From Phycisphaerae bacterium (GTDB taxonomy: Bacteria; Planctomycetota; Phycisphaerae; Sedimentisphaerales; Anaerobacaceae): a stretch of 64,000 bases of DNA. Position 1 is the stretch's first letter, and every line of letters starts with the position of its first letter. A program made the translations under genes and the position numbers. This document shows, piece by piece, positions 1 through 7,544 of this stretch. The notes beneath the pieces are model-generated. The model searched no databases. It was not told the DNA's origin and saw nothing but the letters and a program-made list of their open reading frames with translations. The stretch is from contig JAPLMX010000128.1 of the NCBI GenBank assembly GCA_026386805.1, forward strand, positions 1 through 64,000, given 5' to 3'.

Positions 1-86
1 CTTTCGGCGGTTCTCCAACTCGTCGAAGTCCCTTCGTGTTCGTCCTTTTCTGTCCATGCGGACAGCCTACGAGAACGAAACGCTGG

Positions 87-134
87 TGTCAATATATTAT
101 GCGAAAAATCTGTCACTATATTATGCGAAATTCA
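87..134. repeat. Two tandem 24-bp direct repeats (TGTCAmTATATTATGCGAAA)
   Basis: Two adjacent 24-nt units share TGTCA, one variable base and TATATTATGCGAAA, in a much more AT-rich context than the surroundings. Repeated terminal units of this kind are known at the ends of some transposons (IS21 type) and at iterons, but no transposase or replication gene is visible beside them. The function is unknown; a remnant transposon end is the simplest inference. Confidence 0.6.
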
Positions 135-188
135 GTAACACTCGATCTGGGAATGTCCAATTCCATCTGAGGCAACACAAAGGCGGCG

Positions 189-626
189 GTGAGCGACGCT
201 GGTCAGGTAGTCAGAAACCTACAAGGCTTGTGGGAGACCTCTTGGGCGACGGTGGAGATGCGTTTGAATCAGAAAGGCGATCATTTCGAAGTCCAACACA
301 AATTCACTGTCAGTAGCCCAAAACATTGGTCGCAATCTCTCACTCTCGGTCTTCCACGCCTTGTCGTTCCGAGCGTTACTCAGACGGAAGACAGATACCT
401 TGCCATCCAAGGAGAACTCCGTGGACTGAGCGCCACATACAGTATTCATATTTCCGACAAGGAGACCCCAACTATTCTGTTATCGCAAGACCTTTACAGC
501 GCTCGCGGCTACATGATCATGAGTGAAACCGGTGATCTCGTCGATGTGATGGAGAAGACCACGGATGATAAGACGGAATTCAGGCAATGGAGAAAGATCT
601 CCGAGAAGGGAACGGAGGGAGGCTAA
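189..626 (+). CDS. Hypothetical protein, 145 aa, cytoplasmic
   Basis: I do not recognise this protein. It starts with GTG (the frame is closed just upstream by a TGA) and reads MSDAGQVVRNLQGLWETSWA. It has no signal peptide or membrane segment. Alternating hydrophobic and polar stretches (MRLNQKGDHFEVQHKF, YLAIQGELRGLSATYSIHIS) suggest a small beta-rich fold, perhaps a lipocalin-like or sensory barrel domain, but that is only a guess. The codon pattern is plausible and no longer ORF competes on the other strand. It stands alone after the TGTCA repeats, so it may be the tail of an interrupted gene. Confidence 0.45.
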   Translation: MSDAGQVVRNLQGLWETSWATVEMRLNQKGDHFEVQHKFTVSSPKHWSQSLTLGLPRLVVPSVTQTEDRYLAIQGELRGLSATYSIHISDKETPTILLSQDLYSARGYMIMSETGDLVDVMEKTTDDKTEFRQWRKISEKGTEGG

Positions 627-757
627 GGACCTGGGGAATTGGGGGTTCGCACCCAGAGGGGAATTGGTCGACTTCGGAGGCTCAGCCATCAAGATGAGCT
701 TTAGGGAAAATGAACGGTGGGCGGCCCTTTGTCTTTGTGATTGCGCCTGGTAATTCA

Positions 758-789
758 GGGGGTCAGACCTACGCATTTCACATTCTTGT
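758..789 (+). repeat. 32-nt dispersed repeat, copy 1 (GGGGTCAGACCTAC)
   Basis: GGGGTCAGACCTACGCATTT followed by CACATTCTTGT. A diverged copy with the same order lies at 13108-13139. It is likely the edge of a small mobile or REP-type element; no transposase is attached to either copy. Confidence 0.5.
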
Positions 790-951
790 GCGGCGTGACA
801 AGGCGGTGGGCGGAGCCCACCCTACCGGCTGTCGCCGAAGCCGGGCACCAAGCAGGGTAGTCGGTAGCCTGTAGTCAGTAGCCGGTGAGAGGCAGGGATC
901 GGGGATCAGGGGTCGGGGGTCAGCAAGAGGCGGCCTCCGGCGTTGGCGTGG

Positions 952-992
952 TTCGCGGTGGCAGTGAGGCAGTTGTCGGTAGCCGGTAGTCA
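952..992 (+). repeat. 41-nt direct repeat, copy 1
   Basis: TTCGCGGTGGCAGTGAGGCA followed by GTTGTCGGTAGCCGGTAGTCA. The same 41 nt occur at 1662-1702. The two copies flank the HEPN/MNT module, so recombination between them could delete it. Confidence 0.75.
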
Positions 993-1031
993 ATAGCCGG
1001 TTGGAGACCCGTGTGTGGGGCTGTTCGGGCA

Positions 1032-1160
1032 TCAGAAGAGCGGTTTGTCTTCAAGCATCTTCCGGACCTCCCGGCGGACACGGCGAGCCAGCTTGACGGC
1101 TTCCTCCGCCTTGCTCATCCACTCGCGTGCGATGGCGGCGGCCTTGTCACGCTCGGGCAT
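1032..1160 (-). pseudogene. Truncated HEPN-domain toxin remnant
   Basis: From ATG at 1158-1160 the frame reads MPERDKAAAIAREWMSKAEE and stops after 42 residues. The WMSKAEEAVKLAR stretch resembles the first helix of HEPN ribonucleases paired with MNT nucleotidyltransferases, which are normally about 110-140 aa with an R-x4-6-H active site. That catalytic part is missing, so the protein should be inactive. The start overlaps the end of the upstream MNT gene by 14 nt, the usual arrangement for this pair. The truncation point borders the repeat-rich stretch at 627-1031, which suggests the toxin was broken there. The HEPN assignment rests on position and one helix only. Confidence 0.5.
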
Positions 1161-1500
1161 ACAGGACCATTCCTTCTCGCCAGGCCGGCCATTCGATGGT
1201 TCCGATGGTGTCCTTGCGCCATTCAAATTCCTCCGGCGTGACGACGATCAGGTCCTTTGGAACGCGGATGGCGTGCAGTGCCACGCCGATCTCCACCGCC
1301 TTTTCCCGTTTCGAGCCGGCCACAGGCATGACGATCAGCAGGTCCACATCGCTGTCCGGTCCGGCGTCCCCACGGGCGTGCGAGCCGAACAGAATGATCT
1401 TCTCCGGCGTGAACTGACGCACGATCCGCTGCACCATCTCCCGAATCTGCTCCTGCGTCGAGGTTGCGCGTCCTTTCGCCTTAGGGCGGCTCACTGGCAT
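1147..1500 (-). CDS. mntA: MNT-family nucleotidyltransferase, antitoxin-like
   Basis: This small protein (117 aa from the chosen ATG) carries the minimal nucleotidyltransferase signature GSHARGDAGPDSDVDLLIV, with the Gly-Ser and the two metal-binding aspartates (DVD) intact. In HEPN-MNT modules of this type the MNT protein AMPylates and silences the HEPN ribonuclease. I chose ATG at 1498-1500 because AAGGA lies about 9 nt upstream; the ORF could also begin at 1557. It overlaps the HEPN remnant by 14 nt. The active site looks complete while the partner is broken, so the gene may now be an orphan. Confidence 0.8.
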   Translation of the reverse strand: MPVSRPKAKGRATSTQEQIREMVQRIVRQFTPEKIILFGSHARGDAGPDSDVDLLIVMPVAGSKREKAVEIGVALHAIRVPKDLIVVTPEEFEWRKDTIGTIEWPAWREGMVLYARA

Positions 1501-1561
1501 TGTCTGTTTCCTTGTCGTCATGCCCGTCATCATAGCAGGTTGGGCGGATAGTATCAACTGT

Positions 1562-1621
1562 CCTCGGCTCGACTGAGCTCGCCGCTCGACCTGGACTTCG
1601 GTGAGCTCAGTCGAACCGAGG
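1562..1621. repeat. Large inverted repeat, REP-like
   Basis: CCTCGGCTCGACTGAGCTC is followed after about 22 nt by GAGCTCAGTCGAACCGAGG, its reverse complement with one mismatch. The loop carries a half-site (CTGGACTTCGG) matched by CCGAAGTCC further on. There is no coding content from 1558 to 1887 apart from this and the 41-nt repeat. Confidence 0.6.
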
Positions 1622-1661
1622 CTCTCGACGGGCCGAAGTCCGGCCTTTGTGGTTCGCGTAT

Positions 1662-1702
1662 TTCGCGGTGGCAGTGAGGCAGTTGTCGGTAGCCGGTAGT
1701 CA
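1662..1702 (+). repeat. 41-nt direct repeat, copy 2
   Basis: Identical to 952-992 over TTCGCGGTGGCAGTGAGGCA and GTTGTCGGTAGCCGGTAGTCA. The sequences diverge on either side. Confidence 0.75.
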
Positions 1703-1887
1703 GTTGCCGGTTGTCATTTGATGGAAGACCGTCGAAGACAGGTTCAAAGGATCATCCACAGACACACTTGCCCCTGCGAAGGCGGGGGTCTTCCACAGAT
1801 CTTCCCAGATTTGGAGAGCAGGAATCGGCGTTAATCGGCGAAATCTGCGGATCAGAAATATATTCCGGTTTTTGTGGATTTATTTTA

Positions 1888-2019
1888 TAGACAGTAGGAC
1901 GGGCGTGTGGTAGACTGGCCCTTTAGTAAAGGAGTATGCTTTTCTCCCTCGGAGTCTACCCCTTGTGCCATAACAGAGGGAACAGTCTATAGGCCCGCAG
2001 GGTCTAAGGAGAAGTACAA
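1888..2019 (+). promoter_or_regulatory. csp copy 1 promoter and structured leader
   Basis: The promoter is TAGACA, 17 nt, TAGACT, preceded by an AT-rich stretch. The leader of about 97 nt contains (1) GGAG/CTCC around 1931-1947, (2) CCCCTTGT paired with ACAGAGGG around a 6-nt loop, and (3) AGGCCC/GGGTCT with loop GCA just before the Shine-Dalgarno AAGGAGAAG (2006-2014). TTCTCC at 1942-1947 can instead pair with GGAGAA of the Shine-Dalgarno, giving two exclusive folds. An 18-codon frame ATG-CTT-TTC...TAG spans 1936-1992. Copies 2 and 3 share all stems while the loops differ. A cold-responsive RNA switch is inferred. Confidence 0.65.
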
Positions 2020-2223
2020 GTGGCAAAAGGTACAGTGAAGTGGTTTAACGCGGACAAGGGGTTCGGATTCATCACGCCGGAGGAAGGCGGCAACGATCTG
2101 TTCGTTCATCATTCCGAGATACGGACCGAGGGGTACGCGTCGCTCGATGAGGGCCAGAAGGTCGAGTTCCTAGTGGGACAAGGCAAGAAAGGCCCGTGCG
2201 CGACCGGCGTAACCGCCTGCTGA
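2020..2223 (+). CDS. cspA: Cold-shock protein (CspA family), copy 1
   Basis: A 67-residue single cold-shock domain. It begins at GTG ([20 protein letters not shown]) behind AAGGAGAAG. The RNA-binding motifs RNP1 (KGFGFI) and RNP2 (LFVHHS) are intact, so it should bind single-stranded RNA/DNA as an RNA chaperone. The C-terminus [13 protein letters not shown] carries two cysteines where typical CspA proteins end in GPQAxNVxx, and all three copies share this. It sits alone between its own promoter/leader and terminator, the first of three tandem paralogues. Confidence 0.95.
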   Translation: MAKGTVKWFNADKGFGFITPEEGGNDLFVHHSEIRTEGYASLDEGQKVEFLVGQGKKGPCATGVTAC

Positions 2224-2248
2224 GACACAACAACAAGGCGCAAGTATC

Positions 2249-2279
2249 AAAAGGCCCCGTCCACATGAGGGGCCTTTTT
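2249..2279 (+). terminator. Rho-independent terminator of csp copy 1
   Basis: AAAAGGCCCC, a 10-nt loop, then GGGGCCTTTTT: a strong GC stem followed by a T-run 25 nt after the stop codon. The same structure follows all three csp copies. Confidence 0.9.
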
Positions 2280-2491
2280 CGTTTGTGCGTCCCCAGTCGC
2301 CCCGGATTGGGTCCGGGGTGACAATGTTGCCGGAAGGCAGTCCCCGGTTGGCGGTGGTCAATTCCCGGCAGGAGGCGGCCTCCGGCATCCGCGTCTTTCG
2401 CGCTTTCTCGCTTTCTCGTCTTTTTTCGGCGATCCGCAATGGGAGTGCGGCGGCCTAACGAAAATATTTTATCGTTTTTGGAGTTATTTTG

Positions 2492-2624
2492 TAGACAGCC
2501 AGGCGGGGGCGTGGTAAACTGGCGATTTAGTAAAGGAGTATGCTTTTCTCCCTCGGGGTCTACCCCTTGTACAGTAACAGAGGGAACAGTCTATAGGCCC
2601 GAGCGGGTCTAAGGAGAAGTACAA
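2492..2624 (+). promoter_or_regulatory. csp copy 2 promoter and structured leader
   Basis: TAGACA, 17 nt, TAAACT. The 17-nt spacer differs in sequence from copy 1 but has the same length. The leader repeats the three stems with changed loops: CCCCTTGT-acagta-ACAGAGGG and AGGCCC-gagc-GGGTCT, then AAGGAGAAG. The 18-codon upstream frame is intact (ATG-CTT-TTC-TCC-CTC...TAG). The region between 2280 and 2490 holds no gene. Confidence 0.65.
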
Positions 2625-2828
2625 GTGGCAAAAGGTACAGTGAAGTGGTTCAACGCAGACAAGGGGTTCGGGTTCATCACGCCGGAGGAGGGCGGCAACG
2701 ATCTGTTCGTTCATCATTCCGAGATTCGGACCGAAGGGTACGCGTCGCTCGATGAGGGCCAGAAGGTCGAGTTCTCGGTGGGACAAGGCAAGAAGGGCCC
2801 GTGCGCGACCGGCGTAACCCCCTGCTGA
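2625..2828 (+). CDS. cspA: Cold-shock protein (CspA family), copy 2
   Basis: 67 residues, starting at GTG and nearly identical to copy 1; the visible differences lie in the C-terminal half (VEFSVGQ for [12 protein letters not shown] for GVTAC). RNP1 KGFGFI and RNP2 LFVHHS are intact. Role: nucleic-acid chaperone, presumably cold- or growth-regulated through the leader. It has its own promoter and terminator, so it is an independent unit rather than part of an operon. Confidence 0.95.
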   Translation: MAKGTVKWFNADKGFGFITPEEGGNDLFVHHSEIRTEGYASLDEGQKVEFSVGQGKKGPCATGVTPC

Positions 2829-2853
2829 GACATAACAACAGCGCGTAGGTATC

Positions 2854-2885
2854 AAAAGAGGCCCCGTCCACGTGAGGGGCCTTTT
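2854..2885 (+). terminator. Rho-independent terminator of csp copy 2
   Basis: AAAAGAGGCCCC, a 10-nt loop, GGGGCCTTTTT, placed 26 nt after the stop codon. Confidence 0.9.
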
Positions 2886-3351
2886 TCGTTGGTGCGCTGC
2901 CGCTCGCCCCGGATGGCGTCCGGGGTGATAAGGTTGCCAAGAGGGGGTTCCCAACTCGCCGTCATCCGTTGGAAATCTGCGTCCATCGGCGTTGATCTGC
3001 GGCGGCAACTCTAACGCCCCCTTTTCCGCATTGCTATTTGTTCAAATCTTGTTTTCTCGCGAAGATTCCCGAAAGCGCGGAAGGTAAGTTGTTGAACCTG
3101 CAAGGATTATGTCTCGCGCAGAGACGCTGGGACGCTGGGTGTGAAAGGCCGTTGTTGTCCTGTGATCTCTGCGCCTCCGCGTCTCTGCGCGAGTTGGTTT
3201 TGGTTGCGGCCGAAGGCCGCGCTGGGCGTTTCGCGGTTGCCGGTAGCCGGGTGGAAATCCGTGTCAGAAACACAGTGGTCTGCGGGCGGGGTGTGAGCGG
3301 GACTGGCTGGCGCGGGGCTGAAATATTTTTCGTTTTTTCGGGTTTATTTTG
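2886..3351. other. Intergenic stretch between csp copies 2 and 3
   Basis: No gene. It contains a 15-bp perfect inverted repeat, CTCGCGCAGAGACGC (3113-3127) and GCGTCTCTGCGCGAG (3179-3193), a dispersed-palindrome type, and fragments resembling the other short repeats of the window (TTTCGCGGTTGCCGGTAGCC near 3229). The spacing of csp copies 2-3 is larger than 1-2 because of this insertion. Confidence 0.6.
3113..3193. repeat. Inverted repeat with 15-bp perfect arms
   Basis: CTCGCGCAGAGACGC at 3113-3127 and its exact complement GCGTCTCTGCGCGAG at 3179-3193, separated by about 51 nt. No T-run follows, so it is more like a REP/MITE remnant than a terminator. Confidence 0.7.
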
Positions 3352-3485
3352 TAGACAGTGGCGCGCCAGTGCCGTAAACTTCTCCTTCAGTAAAGGAGTA
3401 TTCTTTTCTCCCTCGGAGTCTACCCCTTGTGCGGTAACAGAGGGAACAGTCTATAGGCCCGGACGGGGTCTAAGGAGAAGATGAC
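3352..3485 (+). promoter_or_regulatory. csp copy 3 promoter and structured leader
   Basis: TAGACA, 17 nt, TAAACT, again with a spacer unrelated in sequence. The leader keeps the TTCTCC/GGAGAA alternative pairing, CCCCTTGT-gcggta-ACAGAGGG, and AGGCCC-ggacg-GGGTCT. The upstream frame is kept but its first codon is ATT instead of ATG. A small ATG frame (ATGACGTGGCAA..., 7 codons) overlaps the GTG start of the gene in another frame. Confidence 0.65.
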
Positions 3486-3689
3486 GTGGCAAAGGGTACA
3501 GTGAAGTGGTTCAACGCGGACAAGGGATTCGGATTCATCACGCCGGAGGACGGCGGCAACGATCTGTTTGTGCATCATTCAGAGATTCGGACCGAGGGGT
3601 ACGCATCGCTCGATGAAGGCCAGAAGGTCGAGTTTACGGTGGGACAAGGCAAGAAGGGCCCGTGCGCGACGGGCGTGCGCCCCTGCTAA
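3486..3689 (+). CDS. cspA: Cold-shock protein (CspA family), copy 3
   Basis: 67 residues from GTG. Differences from the other copies include PEDGG for PEEGG, VEFTVGQ, and the ending GVRPC. RNP1 and RNP2 are intact and the shared GPCATGV motif near the C-terminus is kept, which points to recent duplication of a whole promoter-leader-gene-terminator unit followed by divergence. Role: nucleic-acid chaperone. Confidence 0.95.
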   Translation: MAKGTVKWFNADKGFGFITPEDGGNDLFVHHSEIRTEGYASLDEGQKVEFTVGQGKKGPCATGVRPC

Positions 3690-3714
3690 GGGCCGACCAT
3701 GAGTCGTAAGAATC

Positions 3715-3743
3715 AAGAGGCCCCGCTCCGTGCGGGGCCTTTT
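3715..3743 (+). terminator. Rho-independent terminator of csp copy 3
   Basis: AAGAGGCCCCGC, a short loop, GCGGGGCCTTTT. Same position and design as in copies 1 and 2, with compensated extra GC pairs. Confidence 0.9.
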
Positions 3744-3791
3744 CGTTGGTACGTTATTCACCCGCATTGATCTGCGGTTCCACCTTTCCTA

Positions 3792-4316
3792 TCAGTCGCT
3801 TGTGTCTAGGACGCTCATGAAGGCTTCCTGCGGGATTTCGACCGAGCCGACGCTCTTCATCCGCTTTTTGCCCTCTTTTTGCTTCTTGAGGACCTTCATT
3901 TTGCGGGTGACGTCGCCGCCGTAGAGCTTGGCCGTGACGTCCTTGCGGTAGGCTTTGATCGTCTCGCGGGCGATGATCTTGCCGCCGATGGCGACCTGGA
4001 GCGGGATCTCGAACTGCTGCCGCGGGATGGCCCGGCGGAGCTTGATGATCAGCTTGCGGCCGCGGAGCTCCGCGTTGCTGCGGTGGACGATCAGGGACAG
4101 GGCCTCGACCGGCGTGTGGTTGACCAAGATGTCGATCTTGACGAGGTCGCCGACCTCGAAGCCGGTCCATTCATAGTTCATCGTCGCGTACCCGTGGCTG
4201 ATGCCCTTGATCTGGTCGTAGAAGTCGTAGACGATCTCGGCGAGCGGGGCCTTGTAGTCGAGCATGACGCGGGTCGGGTTGAGGTAGTCGGTCTTGACGA
4301 GCTTGCAGCGGCGGGC
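3792..4316 (-). pseudogene. lepA: LepA (elongation factor 4) C-terminal part, after an in-frame TAG
   Basis: This continues the lepA frame directly after an amber codon at 4317-4319. The frame reads [38 protein letters not shown], the conserved C-terminal half of domain V plus the LepA-specific C-terminal domain, ending in [13 protein letters not shown]. The first internal Met that could restart translation is at 4263-4265 ([10 protein letters not shown]). The reading frame is the same as the N-terminal part, with no insertion or deletion. Together the two parts make 598 codons, the normal LepA length. The part is well conserved, so the stop is either very recent, suppressed, or a sequencing/assembly error. 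Confidence 0.8.
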
Positions 4317-5588
<1,272 letters not shown>

Positions 5589-5596
5589 CGATTCCG

Positions 5597-6913
5597 TTAC
5601 TCCAACGCCGCAAAATCGCACAGGACCGAGTCCGCAATGGGCAGGGCCTGCTCCGTCAGCCGCACCGAGCGGTCCGTGACCTCGATCAGGCCCAGGTCGC
5701 GGTAGCGCCGGATCGGCTCCGCGAAGGTCCGGATCACATCGTGCCCGGTCCGCGCCTGGAATGCGGCCAAGTCGATTCCCGTCCGCATCCGCAAGTTGAG
5801 GACCGCGGTCTCACAGATCGCATCCTCCCAACCCACCGGCTGGACCTCGCCGGGGACCTCCCCGCCGCTCTCGACGGCCGCCACGTATCGCTCGATATCC
5901 GGCTCGTTCGTCGTTCTGCTGCCCTGCGCGTAGCATGGGCGTCCCGCCCATGCGTTTTGGACCACGGGCAGGATGCCCGTGCTACTCGACGCGGCTCCCG
6001 GCCCAATCCCGACAAACGGCCGATTGGCCCAGTAGCCGAGGTTATGCCGGCACTCGAACCGCGGCCGTGCAAAATTGGAAATCTCGTACTGCTCCAGCCC
6101 GGCCCGTCCCAACCGCTCAATGGCCCATTCATACATGGCCCGGTCCAGCTCCTCGTCCACGGCACACAAACGCCCCGCTCGCCGCCAAGCGTCGAACACC
6201 GTTCCCGGCTCGAAACTGAGACTATACGCCGAGATATGCTGCACGCCCAGGTCGAGAGCCGCCTCCACGCTGTACTGCCAGTCCGCCAAAGTCGAACCCG
6301 GGATGGCAAAGATCAGGTCCAAGCCAAGATTGTCGAACCCCGCCCCCCGCGCCAACTCCACCGCCCGCCCGATATCGTCAACGGTATGCCCGCGTCCCAG
6401 CAGCTCCAACTCCGCCGGTCGAAACGACTGCGCCCCAAACGACAGCCGATGCACCCCGGCCCCCCGCAGCCCCGCCAGAAGCTCCGCGTCCACCTGCCCC
6501 GGATTGCACTCAACGGTGAACTCTCCGCCCGGTGCCAATCGCCCCGCAACTCGCCGAACCAGCCCGACCAATTGGTCAACGGGCAAAGCCGAAGGGCTGC
6601 CCCCGCCGACATAGGCCGTACAGAACTCGACCCCGTCATACCGGTCCAGCTCCCCCATCAGCGCAGCGACCAATCGCCCGGTCTCCCGCCCCGCCACCGG
6701 CACAGAGTAGAACCCGCAGTACCGGCACTTACTCCGGCAGAACGGCACATGGACGTACAACCCCGCCGTGGCGAGGGCATCCTGCCCTTGTTCTTCCAGA
6801 TGCATGGCGCGACAAGGACACAAGGGCGAGACACCCTCGCCACGAGCGCGCACCGCGTCCCGTGCGTTGTCGCGCTCGTGCACCCGCAGTCTGCTATCGA
6901 ATTCCACCATCAC
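5597..6913 (-). CDS. hemW: HemW-like radical SAM protein (heme chaperone)
   Basis: The radical-SAM cluster motif CRSKCRYCGF (CxxxCxxC), the GGGSPS motif and the HNLGYW stretch near GIGPGA identify the HemN/HemW family. HemW is the likelier role because of length and the lepA neighbour. The conserved fold starts around residue 50 (GLYVHVPFCRSK). The preceding residues are encoded by a palindromic repeat (6772-6845), so the true start is unclear. A second repeat (5930-5985) is translated in frame as STGILPVVQNAWAGRPCYA in a loop between GPGA and EPDIERYV. It forms an operon with lepA. Catalytic motifs are intact, so the protein probably tolerates both insertions. Confidence 0.9.
   Translation of the reverse strand: MMVEFDSRLRVHERDNARDAVRARGEGVSPLCPCRAMHLEEQGQDALATAGLYVHVPFCRSKCRYCGFYSVPVAGRETGRLVAALMGELDRYDGVEFCTAYVGGGSPSALPVDQLVGLVRRVAGRLAPGGEFTVECNPGQVDAELLAGLRGAGVHRLSFGAQSFRPAELELLGRGHTVDDIGRAVELARGAGFDNLGLDLIFAIPGSTLADWQYSVEAALDLGVQHISAYSLSFEPGTVFDAWRRAGRLCAVDEELDRAMYEWAIERLGRAGLEQYEISNFARPRFECRHNLGYWANRPFVGIGPGAASSSTGILPVVQNAWAGRPCYAQGSRTTNEPDIERYVAAVESGGEVPGEVQPVGWEDAICETAVLNLRMRTGIDLAAFQARTGHDVIRTFAEPIRRYRDLGLIEVTDRSVRLTEQALPIADSVLCDFAALE
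5930..5985. repeat. 56-nt palindromic element inside hemW
   Basis: GTAGCATGGGCGTCCCGCCC...GGATGCCCGTGCTAC. Two hairpin-forming halves flanked by GTAGCA/TGCTAC. A second 56-nt copy, itself interrupted, lies at 6933-7026. Related fragments occur near 33427 and 39718. Here it is read in frame as part of HemW. Confidence 0.85.
6772..6845. repeat. Palindromic element at the 5' end of hemW
   Basis: GTGGCGAGGGCATCCTGCCC ... ACAAGGGCGAGACACCCTCGCCAC. The arms GTGGCGAGGG and CCCTCGCCAC are exact complements. It encodes the nonconserved residues just before the HemW core. Confidence 0.7.
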
Positions 6914-6932
6914 ATCGTTCCAAGGGATCTAA

Positions 6933-7026
6933 GTAGCATGGGCGTCCCGCCCATGGATTCTGGGTCACGGGCAGGATGGGTTCCCAAACGCGATGCTTCG
7001 CGTTGGGGGTCCCATGCCCGTGCTAC
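6933..7026. repeat. 56-nt palindrome interrupted by a 35-nt palindrome
   Basis: The outer element starts GTAGCATGGGCGTCCCGCCC and ends CCCGTGCTAC, like the copy at 5930-5985. Between GGCAGGATG and CCCGTGCTAC lie 38 extra nt: a 35-nt core (6979-7013, GGTTCCCAAACGCGATGCTT...GTCCC) plus a second ATG. 94 minus 38 equals 56, the length of the intact copy. The rest of 6914-7544 holds no recognisable gene. Confidence 0.8.
6979..7013. repeat. 35-nt palindrome, copy 1 (nested)
   Basis: GGTTCCCAAACGCGATGCTT CGCGTTGGGGGTCCC. Copies of the same length occur at 34118-34152 and 34794-34828. Flanked here by ATG on both sides. Confidence 0.75.
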
Positions 7027-7544
7027 AACGAGACTTGGACAGCCTCAGGAGGGCTCATTGTACCAAATCTGCCACCTTTAGCAAGGCTCTCACTCCCAGT
7101 ATTACGCTCGCCGCCGCCATTCGTTCTCGTTCAAAACCAACTCGAACCGCCGAGGTCGCCGAGGGGCGCAGAGGAAACAAGCCAAGAACCGATTCGCTCG
7201 CGCAGAGATGCAAAGAATGGCCACAGGAAAAAAAGTGAGAAAACGGGAAAATCGCCGCCACGGGGATTGACAGAACAGAGGTCAGGCAATACAATTATGC
7301 CCACAACATTGAGGAGGCGGCTTGCTCATGACAAGCCGCGATGCACCTTTGAGTGGACATAAGGTTCTTTGCGAATCGACATCGGCATGGTAGGGGCCTT
7401 TCTTCTGTGACCGTGCGCGCTGCGATTACATAGGGACCGGCGAGTTGAGGCTGGTAGTATCCTTTTGCGTGGGGATGCTCTGCCCGATTCCGGTCTCGGG
7501 TGATCGAATTGGCGTAGAAGACACGAGTTGTGAAAGGCTCAAAG

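Larger units (their letters stand above)
627..1031. other. Intergenic stretch with short repeats, no gene seen
   Basis: No convincing coding region. It holds a 32-nt motif at 758-789 (GGGGTCAGACCTACGCATTT...) that recurs in diverged form at 13108-13139. It also holds imperfect tandem text such as GTAGTCGGTAGCCTGTAGTC (about 857-887) and GGATCGGGGATCAGGGGTCG (about 896-922), and one copy of a 41-nt repeat at 952-992. Confidence 0.6.

Noticed and set aside
857-1002. CRISPR array from the GTAGCCGGTAGTCA repeats
   Set aside because: Units are irregular, spacers are absent and no cas gene is nearby.
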